Origin: Atkinsonella hypoxylon
Lineage: Eukaryota > Ascomycota > Sordariomycetes > Hypocreales > Clavicipitaceae
DNA length: 33,196 bases
NCBI GenBank assembly: GCA_000729835.1
Contig: JFHB01000278.1
Coordinates: 1-33,196 of the forward strand
Reading direction: 5' to 3'
The translations under genes were made by a program, and so were the position numbers. This document shows, in pieces, positions 21,801 through 33,196 of this stretch; the stretch's first letter is position 1; every line of letters starts with the position of its first letter. Under the pieces are notes generated by a model. The model ran no database searches, was not told the origin of the DNA, and worked only from the letters and a program-made list of their open reading frames with translations.

Positions 21801-22690
21801 TATTTAGTTGTTTTACTTTAGATTTCTTTACGCTCCCTTTTTATCTCTATTAAGTTTCTATAGTATTAACCTTAGTTATTTTAGTATTACTATTTTAGAG
21901 CTCTTTAGAGCTAAAGCTATATTTTAGCTAGTATTATTCCTTAATGTAATATAACTTAAGGTTTAGTATAATACTATAGTAGCGCTTTACTGCTTAAAGG
22001 TAGTTATAATAGAGAATATCTCTCTCTATACTATAATCCTTTATTTTCTTATTAAGCGCTATTTATAACTTAGCTAACTTTATACTATTATCTTAGTTAG
22101 CTCTTTCTATTAGTGTAATTTTCTTCTTAAAATAAATATAGAATTCTATAAACTACTTATTATTACTTTATTAAAGCTAATTAAGCTTAATTAAAGCTTA
22201 GTTTTACTAATAAGAATCTATAAAGATTAATTCTAAGTAATTAAGGAACCTCTATATATTATATTCCTTTACTTTACCTACCTTATAATAGGTAGCTACT
22301 CTTTACTAAACCTTAGGCAATAAGCTTTAGTATAAATAGTACTACTAGTTCTATATTATACCTATAAAGGCACTATTAGCCTAAAGCTTTTAGGTAATTG
22401 CTATTTACTAGGCCTAAAAGCTCTATTTATTTCTATTATAAGGGTTTACTATAGATAGAGGCTTTTATTTAAGTTCCTCTAGCTGCTAGCTTACTGCAGC
22501 TTAAAGCTGTTTCTCTTTCTATATATAGTCTATTATAAAGTATTATAGTTCCTTTATCTATAGAGATTAGCTCTTAACTAATTTATAAAGTACTATAATT
22601 TCTACTACTTTCTAGCTAATTCTTACTATATTTTCCTTTACCTCTCTATAGAGGTTAAAAGAGTGCTTAAACTAGCTAGCTAGGCCTTTA
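18892..22690 (-). pseudogene. gag-pol polyprotein of gypsy G3, broken
   Basis: Reading TAA/TAG as former Gln/Trp, the minus strand shows a retrotransposon gag core about 22280-22000 (FYIYFKKKITLIE, then ALNKKIKDYS), a linker/protease region about 21900-20900 where I cannot place the D-T/S-G motif, RT about 20680-20200, with FTKLNVQLAFYRI (about 20515-20475) and YLDNVLIYT (20320-20294, normally YLDDVLIY), and RNase H about 20100-19500 with NYTIYNKELLVI (about 19775-19740). About 600 bp of weakly readable linker follows to 18892. The order RT-RNase H without integrase before it is that of Ty3/gypsy. Catalytic Asp codons read Asn. The start codon is not identifiable. Confidence 0.8.
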
Positions 22691-22722
22691 TTGCTATAAC
22701 TAAATAATATTATTCTTACTAG

Positions 22723-23072
22723 TGTTCTATCTATAGAATAATTATAGTATATAATAGACTAACTTAGTAGCTACTACTAACTAGCGTTTATAATAAGAAC
22801 TATAATTATAGAGAGAAAAGAAGGAAAAGAGAAGGAACTAGAAGCCTCTTTATACCTCTATACTATATATTTAGAGGTAGGTCTATCCCCTTAGGAGCCC
22901 CTTTTAGTATATACTTTATAGCTAAGGTTCTCTCTTTAGGGCCTAGTAAAGTCTAGCTAACCTCTAGATAAATGCAGCTTACTTCTATCCCTTTACCTAT
23001 ATAGATCTCTATCCCTCTTCTGCTGTCCTCCCTCTACTGAAAGACCCAAGCCTAAGGCTCGAGTCCATAACA
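22723..23072 (-). repeat. Candidate 5' LTR of gypsy G3
   Basis: The minus strand begins TGTTATGGACTCG at 23072 and reaches TAGAACA at 22723, giving about 350 bp with TG...CA ends. The next bases, CTAGTAAGAAT, would read CTGGTAAGAAT before one TG-to-TA change, a possible primer site beginning TGG one base after the LTR. The 5' boundary is firm because copia C starts there. The 3' boundary is a guess since no second LTR is present. The first 85 or so bases keep CA/TG while the rest is mutated. Confidence 0.5.
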
Positions 23073-25974
23073 AAAAGCTCCTCTATATCTAAGGCTCTTA
23101 GTTATAAAGCCTCTAATTCTAATAGTTCTAATAATAAGGCTAATTAAGGAAAGAATCCTCCTAATCAGAAGAAGAATTCCGATTCTAATTCTAACGATTC
23201 TAATGCCTCTAAAGAAAAAGATCAAGATAAAGCCTCTAAGAATAAGAAGAAGTAGAAGGGCCGAAGAAGAAGTAACAAAAACTCTAGGAATAAGGATAGA
23301 GAAGCTGCTTTTGCTATAGGTTGTTATAACCTATCTACTAGCAACTAGGATGCTATAGATTCCGATAGTGAATCTAGTAGTTCTAGTAGTAATAATTCTT
23401 ACGATTTAGATACAAAATCCACTACTAGTGATACTAGTACTACTAGTAATAATACCCCTTCTTTTAACTATTCCAATGGAATAATTAAAAACTTCTTACT
23501 ATACAATATAGGTTCTACCTGTTATATAGTTAACAATAAGGCATTTTTTAGGACTTTTAAGCCTATAAAAAAGGGTAAAACTACGCCTATTGCTACTAGA
23601 GGAGGTCCTATTTATCCTAAAGGACAGGGAACTGCTGTATTCTAGGTACTAGTTAGTATAAATCCAGCTAAATATAGGCCTTTAGCTCTAAAGAATGCTC
23701 TATATTGCCTAGGTTTAGATACTAACCTAATTAGTGGTCTAAAGCACTATTTAACAGAGGGCACTCTCCTTAGAAATTAGCTATTTCTAGCTAATAGAAG
23801 CTGCTGTAGGCTTCTAAATCCCAAAAAGCATAGTTTCTTCTTACAGCTTAAGGGGCAAGAGACCCCTAAAGTGTATAAAAACCACGCTAATCTCTCTTAT
23901 ATAGGTTTTCTGGCTAGCAATAGTTATAATAGCAGTTATAATGCTAGTTATTCTATAGAGGTTTAAATCCCTTAACAGCCTAGTTTTAATCTAGAGGAAT
24001 ATAGCTAAATCGAGGAATTATCTAATTTTAAAGAAGATAATACTAATAACGATGCTATAGAGCTATTAGCCCTAGTTCCTAAACGGGCTCCTAGTTAGAT
24101 TCCTTCTAATAACGGGGATTTAGAAGGTCTAAATCCTAAGTTGCTGGATATTAGAGGAAGTAGCTGTCTAGATCCCTTAAACAAGGCCTATAGTTCTCAA
24201 GAGATCTAGCAAGATAGGGAGCAATAGGAAGCTAGCTCTAATAATAATTCTAGTAACCCTATAGCTTCTTCTTCCTATAAGAAGCTCCTAGAATTAGCTG
24301 CTACTTAGCACGTTAGATTAGGGCATATAAAACTCCCTTTACTAAAGAAGACTACTTTTATTACTAAAGGAATCCCTAATTTTTCGAAAATTAAGGAAAA
24401 GGATTTTAACTGCCTAGCTTACAATCAAGCTAAAGCTGTTAGAAAACCTAGCAAGCGTGCTATTCCTAACCCCCTTAGATGTTTAAATATTATAGAGGGA
24501 GATACCGTTAAAATAGAGCCTATACTGCACAACAAAAGGCCTTTAGTTCTTTTTCTAATTAATAGAAAATTACGGTATAAGTAGTCTTTTATTCTAGCTA
24601 ATAAAGAGGGTTCTACTCTTTATAGCTATATTAAAGGCTTCTTTAAGGAATTAAAGAACTAGTATAACTGCTACCCTAAACACTTTTATTTTAATAGTAG
24701 TACAGAAATTAATACTAGGTTGTAAGCTTAGCTATCTTCTAAGGGTATTTGCTTTAGTACCTCTTGCCCCTATATTTATAAACAGAATAGGCTAATAGAG
24801 AGAGCTATAAGGGTACTTCTAGACCAGTTGCGTGTTACCCTACAGTGGTTACAATTACCTCTATATCTATAGTCTTACATCCTTCTTGCTATAGTGGATT
24901 TAGTTAATACTACTGCGAATAGTACTAAACTACTAAGTCCTAAACAGCTATATCTAGCTAATTTAGAGCCTTCTAAGACCTATTAGCCTAATTTTACTAA
25001 AATAAGGGCTATAGGCTTCTATTGTGAAGTTCTAATTCCTTTAGAATAAAGATCTAGGTTGCAGAAGCTAGCTAAAAGAACTATTCCTAGTAGACTTTTA
25101 GCTACACTAGGTTCTAATGTATATCTAATATATATCCCCTCTAAACGAGCTGTTATAAAGACTAGCTTCGTTAAAATTATAGAAGGAATAGGTTCTATTT
25201 CATAGAGCATCCCTAAGGTTCCTATTAGTTCTATAGTGGATAATCCTTTAGAGAGAGAAATCGATAACCAGCAGCAATTAGTGGATAATTATACTCCTAA
25301 GTATTCTTATCCTAGTTATCTAGATGTGCTAAATTATCCACTAGAACCTGTAGATCAAGCTCTTCTACTAAGCAACTCTATAGAAGCTATAGAGGCCCCT
25401 AAAGCCCCTATATCTATAGAAGCCCCTTAGGCTAATATAGAACCTATAGAAGCTGAAGCTAAATCTATTGATGCTAATGCTATAGATTTAGATAGAGATA
25501 TATTTTCCTTAATTAAGGATCTATGCTTTAAGGCAAGGACTAAAGCAGCTATTACTTCTAATAGTAATAAGGATGAACTTCCTAACACGTAGAAGTAAGC
25601 CCTAAAAAGCTCTACTAAGCAGTATTAGATAGAAGCTACCTATAGCGAATTTAAGCAGCTATTAGCTGCTAGAACCTTTAAATTTATAGGGAAAGACTAA
25701 GTACCTAAGGGCTAAAGAGTTCTAAAGAATAGGCTTATTTATAGGCTTAAAAAGGATAAAGAAAATAATCCTATTAAATATAAGGCCCGCCTTATTGCTA
25801 AGGGATTTATACAAATAGAAGGTTAAGACTATCTAGAGACCTTTGCTGCAACTAGTATTCCTTCTAGCTAGCGTATATTATTAGCTCTTGCAGCTTTTAA
25901 TAACTAGGAAGTTAAGTAAATCGACTTTATAGGAGCGTTTTTAAATAGCAAGCTAAAGGAAGCTATTTATATAG
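23073..25974 (+). pseudogene. Copia element C, gag C-terminus to RT fragment
   Basis: This forward fragment is collinear with 8114-11015 of element A. It has the same total length (2902 bp), because small in-frame differences (+6 near 23215, -9 near 24255, +3 near 25272) cancel. It encodes the end of gag, protease (NIGST near 23501), the zinc-finger/integrase core with its first His codon intact (CACGTT at 24309, where A has TATATT), the linker and the start of RT. Stops are TAA/TAG. The longest surviving open piece is 25236-25430, in the linker. It is cut on the left by gypsy G3 and on the right by repeat R2. Its 5' end is probably the LTR and leader at 4427-5362. Confidence 0.9.
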
Positions 25975-27752
25975 TTTGTCGCCTCAAAACCAAACCCCTA
26001 AATGACTATACAGCCTACACTAAAGCGGGTAACGATGTAGCGTACGTTAAGATCGAAGAGAATTAGCAAAGAGCGAGATATTTGTTAGTGTATGCTATTA
26101 AACAATAGTAGGCAAGAAGATTAAATAGTTAAAAAAGGCAGAAATAAAATATTAATTGCAGCTTAGAAGATATATATATATAAAAGAAGCTAAATATATT
26201 AAAGAGTTAGGGAAAGCGTTAGTGTTAATAAAGTAATATTTCTTAAGTATTAAGTGTTGTAAATTAAAGTAGGCTAAAAGATATTAATTAATTAAAAAGA
26301 GCAAAAGCTAAAAAGAGCTAGCAGAAGCTGCTTATACACTTACTTACTTAAACTATCTAGACGTCTAGGCAATATATACTCTTATAGAGAAAATCTATAT
26401 ATAGTATCTCTTATAAAGCTAATATAAGAGCGTAAGGGGGTAACCCTACTGCAATATAATACCTCCTTAGTTATAAATAAGCTTATAAAGTAAAACTTAT
26501 AAATAACTTAACCCTTTAGCTAATTTCCTTAATCCTAAAGTTCTAATCCTTTTATCTTCTATAATAGCTTTAGTGTCTTTAGCGTATATAGTAGCGTCCC
26601 TCTTACTAGCAATAGCGTTCTTATAGCTAGGCGCTTTCCTTTATAATAAGCAACTCTTTCTTAGTAATTTACACTTTATTTAGTTGCCTTAGATATAATT
26701 AAATAGTGTCTTTTATTTACTTTAATTATCTCTTATTAAGCGCTAGAATAGAAGAGAGCTAGTAGTATAACACTAAGGTTTATATTAGTAATAGGATTAT
26801 AGGCTATTATAGGTTATTTAGTAATATATCTTTAAGCTAATGCTTCTATTTAATCCTTTATAGTGTAGTATTCTCTAGCTCTAAGCGCTTATTTTACTGC
26901 TCTTATAATCTCTTTATCCCTTTACCTAGATTTTTGCTTCTACACTAATAGCTCTATAAAACGTAAAGATAGCAGCTAATGTTTAGAGTTCTATAATTGT
27001 TGTAGAAGCTAGTTCTTACTATAAGATTTTATTTAATCTTTTTACGTAAAATCTTATAGTATACTAAAAATTCTAGTAAGAACCTCTAAATTATTTAGCA
27101 GTAGTAATAATAAAGAGCTTTATAAATTAGTTATAGGCTGTAGTAGCACCTTAAACGTTATAATTAAAGACTTCTTTTATACAAAAGAGAGCAGCTTATA
27201 ATGTATAAAAGCCTAGCTAGGCTTACTTATCTACATTAAAAGATATAAACGCTATTCCCTTACTATTATTGCTACTTTAATAGTTCTATTATAGATAATA
27301 GAATTACTATTAAACTAAACAGTAGTAATAAACTAATTCTTCTAAAGTTATATAAGTATTTATCTATTAACCTCTATTAACTATTTAATTACTTAATTAT
27401 AATTACTTAAGGTAAATTTCTAGGCATTAAGCTCCTTTAGAATAGGAATTCTACTACTAGTTATCTATAAGTAATATCTTAAGACAAAATGCTTTATAGT
27501 ATTTTCTTAGAGGTAGCTAAGGTTAAAGCCTATAGTTTTAGCTTTTTTAATAACTATATATTTATTTATAAAACTAAGCTTATTTACTACTATTGTGCGC
27601 AAAACTATTATAACTCTATTAGTACCTTTACAGTAGTTATAAGACTAATTAATAGAGTTATTAGTTATAACTTAGTTATAAAGGTGCAGTTTAAATTTAT
27701 TCTCTAATGTTTAAGTAATTCTATAGTTACTATATTAAGTGTAAAGTATATT
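25975..27752 (+). repeat. Unidentified repeat R, copy 2
   Basis: Direct repeat of 2637-4426. It starts TTTGTCGCCTCAAAACC exactly where copia C breaks off, so it was probably inserted into, or recombined with, C. Copy 1 is cut by a copia LTR at the point equivalent to 27752, so the true right end of R is not shown by the alignment. The reading frame of R continues past this point here. No terminal inverted repeat was found when I looked for GGTTTTGAGGCGACAAA-like sequence downstream. Confidence 0.8.
27489..27707 (+). pseudogene. Surviving open segment of the repeat R frame
   Basis: A 72-codon open stretch begins MLYSIFLEVAKVKAYS and corresponds to 4164-4382 in copy 1, where the first codon is ACG and one TAG interrupts. 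It is therefore not a gene with a real start but the least damaged part of a longer frame. It contains a Cys/Tyr-rich YYCAQNYYN segment. Beyond the TAA at 27708 the same frame can be followed with scattered TAA/TAG codons to about 27900. The product is unknown. Confidence 0.35.
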
Positions 27753-30550
27753 ATATAAGCTGTTGCTAATAAGATTAATTAGAAGATACTTAACTAAACA
27801 ATAAAGCATCTATATTAAGAAGAATAAATAAGTATATCTACATTTCTAGTTGCTCTTCTGCTTATAATATAGTACTAAAATTGCCTAAAATAGGTATAAA
27901 TACTAAAGGAGCTGTAAAGTTTATACTTAACTATAGACTACAGCTTTAAACCTTTTAATTCTGCCTTTAGGTTCTATATTAAAGTAATAATAGTATCCCT
28001 TTAAGCAATTAAAGATAAAATAAGTTTAGTAGTTATTAAAGAAAAGAAAGCTAGTAATAAGTCTTTACTTACTTATTTTATTATATAAAGCAGAAGGGTT
28101 ATAGCTTATATTATAACAGCAGGAAATAAGTTAAAACCTATCTTTAATTCTATATACCTTTTAACCTATAAGTCTTATAATCTTACTTTAGTTTATCTCT
28201 TCTATATTAATTATAAAAGACTCCTTAAAGATAACTACTATACGCTTAATCCTATAAGTAATAATCCTTACTATAGTAGTAAGCTAGAATTAATCTAACT
28301 ATTTATAATAAGTCTTTTACTTAAAGAACTTTATTAGAAAGCTATAAACATTATTAAGATAATTAAACTAAACTACTAAACTCTAGCTAAACTATATTAA
28401 CTCTATAAGCTTAAAGTTATCTAAATTATAATTTTAATAAAGTAGTAGGCTAAAAGAAGGCTACTTTAAACGTTACTAAAAGAGAGACAGCTAGCGCTTA
28501 TAGAGCTTCTTAAGAGGTAAATCTACTTAATCTTACTCTTCTATATAAAAGAAATTACTAACTAGCTTATAGACTTATACTATAATATAGTATATTAGTA
28601 GGTTCCTTAACGTCTTAAAGTAATATATTTATCCCTTATATATAACTCTAAAGCTAGTCTTAGAAATAGGTTCTTAGTATTTATTTTCTATTTTAGCAGT
28701 AAAGATTAAATAGCTTTTAAAAAATTAAAGGTAAAAAAGAGCTTAGGTAGATACTTATAATAAAAATATTATAAGAATAAAGAAATAAAGAGAGAAAGAG
28801 AGTAGAAATATAGGCTATATTATAGCTAGTATTATCTTAATAAATCCTTAGTTAATAACTATCTATAATTATTGTAATTTAGTAGAAGCTAACAGTAAAT
28901 ATATACTAAGACTCTAACAGCTATAAACTTATTAAGTAATTTATAATATTCTTTTTAACTAATTACATTTATCTTTCTTCTTTCCTCTTATAACTACCTT
29001 TTAGTGTAGCCTCTTTCTTATTGCCTTTATTAGCACCTTTAATTATTTAATTATAGCTAAAAAGCTTCCTTAAAACTATAAAGATCTTATAAATATATAG
29101 AATATTATTAGTAGAAGAATCTCTTTTACTGCTCTCTTTTATTAGGTTACTCTCTCTTAGAATAGTTAAATAGATATTTTTCCTTTAATAACGCTTATTA
29201 ATACAGTAAGTCTTTTATAAAAAAGCTTTTAATTATACTTCTATTCTCTTATTATACTAATAAACCTTACCTCTTTAGTATAAATTTACCTTTAAGCTTT
29301 AAGTCTATAGAGGCAATAACATTAGTGCTAATAGATACTTAATATATACTAAAGTCGCTTTTTAATAGAGTTCTATGCTTAATGTACCTCTAAGAGCTAT
29401 TAAATTCTTTTATAATTAGAATCTTAAGGCTTAGTTTATTAATAGCACTATAAAAGAAAGCTCTCTTTTATATAAGGTTGCGCTAGAATTAAACGTTAAG
29501 AACTTTATCTTTATTTTAACTAAAATAGCTTATTCTTATAGATATTTCTATTATATACTTACTAATTATTAAGAGCACTATAAAGCCCTTTTAATCTTAT
29601 TCTTTAGTAAAGAGAATAATATATTTTGCTCTTATTACACTAATATATATCTTTAGATAGTTACCTTATTTAGAGAATATATCTACTTCCTATTTTATAG
29701 CTGTATCTCTCTTAAGAATATCTATAGCAGCTTATATAGTAATTATATCTAGAGTAGCTCTACTGCTGTAAGCTATAAGTAGTAATTTACAAAAGGTTAT
29801 AGTAACTACAGCTAGATTTACTATAATGCTCCTTTTATAACGTTCTAGGGTAAAGACTAGGTAGATTAACTATTTATTCTTCTAAGGCTCTAGAAGGTTC
29901 TTTATAAGGATCTTTCCCCTTTTATAGCAGTTAATATTCCTTACCCTTTCCCTTAGATATTAAAACTACTAGAATTTTGCTAGAAGATTAAGTATAAATT
30001 GCTTAAGTTAAAAGATAAAAAAAAAATCAGAAAAAGGGTAAAGGCTAAGCAGCCTCTTTAGTTAAAATAGAATAGAACTATACTTATTTTTAGTAGTTTT
30101 TAAAAACTTTTTATATATTCTATTTAATCTAGGTCTATAGTCTTAATTCTAATTAGCTTTAAATCTCTAAATAATCTTAATATACTATTATTAAATCTTA
30201 GTTAGTTTTAAATATATAAATAAATAAACTTAACCTTCTTTCTCCTTAAAGCTAAAGATATAAGGACTATAGTATTAGCTTTTATAAAAGCTATAATAAG
30301 TTATATATTCTAGTAAAGTTATAGGAAAATTACTAAAATTAAATAATATTATTAATCTTCTTATAGCTTCTACGCTCTTCTTTAGGTATTATTAGTAGAT
30401 AAACTTCTATTATATACTTTAGATAATATTATAGTAAAAGGTCTACTTTAGCGTTATTATCCTTAAAATCCTCTTTTTAGTATAGCTGTAATATATAGTC
30501 CTTAGAAACTATTTAATCTAATATATTATACTAGGCATTAGTAAGTTACA
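27753..30550. other. Unassigned, heavily RIP-mutated DNA
   Basis: No recognisable gene, LTR or RNA. TA-rich throughout with few CA/TG sites. The plus-strand frame of 29396-30080 gives a charged translation (KESSLLYKVALELNVK, later KVLYKDLSPF), but the stop density is close to that of random TA-rich sequence. It may be the continuation of repeat R, the end of gypsy G2, or another element. An A-rich run lies at 30015-30026. Confidence 0.5.
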
Positions 30551-30899
30551 ATTTATTAGTATCTTGCTTAAAGTCGCTAGTGTCTTTACTATACTAGGCA
30601 GTATATTGTAGAGTATAGAGCTATTTATTAGCAGTAAAAGTCTACTATCTCTCTAGATTAAGCCTAAACTTCTTAATATAATCCCTAGAAATAGTCTTAT
30701 TAAGCACTATACTATCTAGGGTCTTTAAACAGTAAGCGCTAGTAACTTTTACTTAGCTATACACTTTAAAAGAACTATTCTATTATATTACTAACTTCTT
30801 CTTTATTAATATATCTATAACCCTTTATATATTATATATAAGAACTAGATCTCTTAGGACTAATTAATCTTTCTCCTTTTGCAATAATACCTCTTAGTT

Positions 30900-33196
30900 C
30901 TAGTTTATTTAATTAGCTAAGTATTACTAAATATAAAGACTTTTGCGTAAGCCTTCTAGATATTTACTTCCTTTTGTTCTAGTATTCTAACTCTTACTTT
31001 AAAGAGATTCTATATTATTATAACTTCTAACTAATTAATTAACCTTTAAGTAGGAAATTTAACTTCTAAAGGAAGAATAAGCTTTTAACTATAAATTAGG
31101 TAGAAAGTAGATTTACTGTATAACGCTTATATAGCTATATAGTCTACTAATAGTGCCTTATTTAGCAATTTAAACTACTTTCTATTAGAACCTTTTATCT
31201 TTAAAAGAGTAAATATAAGCATTTAATAACTAGCTTTAATAGGTAAATTAGCTTTTAAATTGTACACTAATGTCTTAATCCTTTTAATCTTAATAGCTTT
31301 AACTACTTTTTTAAGATTTCTATATATTTCTAGCTCTCTATTAAAAACTAGAAATTAAAAGACTTTAAATTATATAATTAGTTTTATTAAGAACTTCTAA
31401 ATAGCTATAATATTAGTATACTATATAGAGTGCACTTCTACCTATTTAGTAAGGTTATATTTTGCTTCTAGAAGGTACTTAAAACTATAATTAAGTAGTA
31501 TATATTAGGTATTAATATATATCTTACTTATTAAGTTGCTTAAAGCTACTAGTATTAATAATTCTTTAGGCCTCTAAGGAGTAAACTTTTAGCACACCTT
31601 ATAATAGAAAATTATTACTTAAACTGTATTTTAGAGTTCTTTCTAAAAGTACTTAATTCTAGCTACTTAAAATATAACTTCTATACCTTTATAACCTATT
31701 TACTTATATAAAGCCTTAATAATCTTCTTTTGTTGCATTAGGTCTTTAATAACTAAAGTAGAACCCTTTATTATACTAATTAGTCTCTTTTATAATAGGC
31801 CTTTATCTAAGAAGTATTACTTAGTACTTATATAAAGTTACTTATACTTACTTTTATCTAGATTAAATAGTTTTTATAATATTAAAAGGAAATCTATAAT
31901 TTATTAAGTTCTAAAAGTATAGTATACTCTATTATATAGCTAGATCTTATTAATATTAAGCTATAGATTAATAAAATCTTTAATGTTCTCTTTAGCTACT
32001 TAATCTAATACATTAAAAGGCCTACCTTCTTTACACAATAAAGTATTAGCTATCTTATTCTTTTCTTCTAAAATATATCTAGCTGTAAAATTAAACAGTA
32101 TAATATAACTAATCTATTATATAATAAGTGCACCTAGAACGTTATTAATAGCACTATTAAGCTAATATATAAGCACCTAAGAATTAGTCTCTAGAGTAAA
32201 GGGAACTCTATAGAGATAAATTTATAGCCTTCTTAATATATAGACAATAGCTCTATATTTCTGCTTTATTTTATTATACTTAATTTCTAAATTGCTCTAA
32301 TATCTACTTTTATATTATATAGAGTATTATTGCCTATTAACAATTTACATTAAAACTGCTCTTTATTCTTTTAAGCTTATATTAACTATTAATATAATTT
32401 CTCTAGCGCTTAAGCTAAGATTAATTATTATAAGAACTAGTGTAGTTATTATTATATACTTAAGGACCTCTATAGCGTTCTTCTAGTTTAGTTCTTAAGT
32501 TTACTTAGTACTCTTCTTAAGTAAGATTATAAGAGGCTTAGCTTTTATAGAGTAATACTATACCTAAATGCAATAATAGCCTATAAGCTTAAGAAAGAAT
32601 TTAACCTTAAAAATATTCTTATACTCTATTTACTCTAGAATCTTTATTACTTTTACTTTTAAAGGTTTTCTTCTATTAGTACTATATATAAATCTAATAA
32701 TCTCTATAGTTTTCTAGTATAGCTTTAATTTTACAGTAAATACAGTATAACTAGCTAGCTTAATATTAATAAGGACTTTATTAATATTAATTAAATATTC
32801 TATAATATATCTTTATATATTAAGTAATACTTCCTTTTTATTATATATAGTAGTAAGGCCTTTTACTGCAATATTATCTAAGAAAGGCTTATAAGTATAA
32901 GGAATTAAGTTAAAAAGAATTCTTTTTACTATTTAAATAAATTAAGTAATAGAGTTAGTTACTCCTTAAGGAAGTATATAAAGTTATAGAAGCTCTATTA
33001 CTATTAAAATCGTTATTAAATCCCTACTTTTCTCTATAAGTAGTACCTAGTTATAGCTTAATAGTATATTAATAACTAAAAGTATTTTATATATTCTAAA
33101 TTCTTTACTAAAAGCCTTTACTTCTTCTAGAATATAGGCATTCTATATTGTAATCTTATTGTAGGCTGTTATAGACAGTATTAGCTATATTCCTTT
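30900..33196 (-). pseudogene. pol of gypsy G2: RT, RNase H and integrase, RIP-degraded
   Basis: Minus-strand motifs in order: ILPQGVTNSIT (about 32980-32940), PFLDNIAVKG (about 32887-32857, the FLDD-type RT box with Asp read as Asn), a thumb/connection segment RKPLKVKVIKILE (about 32660-32620), RNase H near REIILIVNISL (about 32410-32370, normally with Asp for Asn), the integrase zinc finger ALYKQIGYKGIE (31720-31681, His residues read Tyr) and YYKVCQKFTPQRPKE (about 31605-31565), then the catalytic core about 31540-31300 and a C-terminal FPTQRLINQLE block (about 31055-31020). TAA/TAG codons are frequent. The motif set matches an ascomycete gypsy lineage with a Gly-His-Arg-Gly type integrase finger. 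Not functional. Confidence 0.8.
32931..33196. repeat. Direct repeat copy 2 (gypsy RT segment)
   Basis: Same sequence as 1-257 with scattered transitions and a short gap. Both copies run off their window edges on the 3' side of the repeat or of the gene, so the true repeat is longer. Confidence 0.85.

Larger units (their letters stand above)
18892..23072 (-). mobile_element. Ty3/gypsy element G3, 3'-truncated
   Basis: On the minus strand: 5' LTR (about 23072-22723), gag, protease region, RT and RNase H, then a break at 18892 against copia element B. Integrase and the 3' LTR are missing. The 5' terminus, TGTTATGGACTCGAG, abuts copia C exactly at 23072/23073, so G3 was inserted in the gag part of C. 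Its RT is a different lineage from G1/G2. RIP is very heavy in the body: CA and TG are nearly absent. Confidence 0.85.
30550..33196 (-). mobile_element. Ty3/gypsy fragment G2 (RT, RNase H, integrase)
   Basis: A second member of the G1 gypsy family on the minus strand. It enters the window within RT (33196-32931 repeats 257-1) and continues through the second half of RT, RNase H and integrase to about 30900, with a weakly readable tail to about 30550. No LTR is recognised at its left end, and the left boundary is approximate. G1 provides the 5' part of the family and G2 the 3' part, so together they cover most of one gypsy gag-pol. Confidence 0.8.

Noticed and set aside
29281..29345. Retropepsin-like plus-strand stretch (LVLIDT)
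   Set aside because: The residue after Asp-Thr is a TAA codon, which cannot derive from Gly by RIP transitions, and no neighbouring protease features follow.

Overview
The window has no intact gene. It is an AT-rich island of transposable elements from what looks like a filamentous ascomycete (Pezizomycotina). Four things support this. Aligned copies of the same element differ almost only by C-to-T and G-to-A changes at CpA/TpG sites. Nearly every premature stop is TAA or TAG where another copy has a Gln or Trp codon. CA and TG dinucleotides are scarce and TA is very common. All recognisable genes belong to Ty1/copia or Ty3/gypsy retrotransposons. Together this is the signature of repeat-induced point mutation (RIP). 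I see no host protein gene, rRNA, tRNA or CRISPR array.

Layout, left to right. 1-2636: a minus-strand Ty3/gypsy fragment (G1: gag, protease, start of RT). 2637-4426: first copy of an unidentified repeat (R1). 4427-5362: forward LTR, primer site and leader start of a copia element, probably the 5' end of element C. 5363-11088: a second forward copia element (A), with LTR, leader and gag-pol broken in the reverse transcriptase. 11093-18891: a full-length minus-strand copia element (B), LTR to LTR, with one 1734-codon gag-pol frame full of stops. 18892-23072: a second Ty3/gypsy family on the minus strand (G3), complete at its 5' LTR but cut off after RNase H. 23073-25974: a forward copia pol fragment (C). 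25975-27752: second copy of the unidentified repeat (R2), which probably continues rightward. About 27753-30550: strongly mutated DNA I cannot assign. About 30550-33196: another minus-strand gypsy of the G1 type (G2: RT, RNase H, integrase), whose right end repeats the left end of the window.

The junctions suggest a nested history. Copia C landed in R1. Element A landed in the leader of C, and G3 landed in the gag of C exactly at 23072/23073. The middle was then lost: the 3' half of A, part of C and the 3' third of G3 are missing, and a complete copia B of opposite orientation sits exactly at the scar. B has unmatched flanks (A on the left, G3 on the right), as expected if two B-type copies recombined and removed everything between them.

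The copia copies keep more CA/TG sites than the gypsy copies, especially in LTRs and leaders, so they are probably younger or less heavily mutated. The copia elements share a 696-708 bp LTR, a primer site resembling the initiator tRNA-Met anticodon arm (half-tRNA priming), an AGAGGGAG-type polypurine tract and two conserved palindromes in the leader. The unidentified repeat R is the least explained component.
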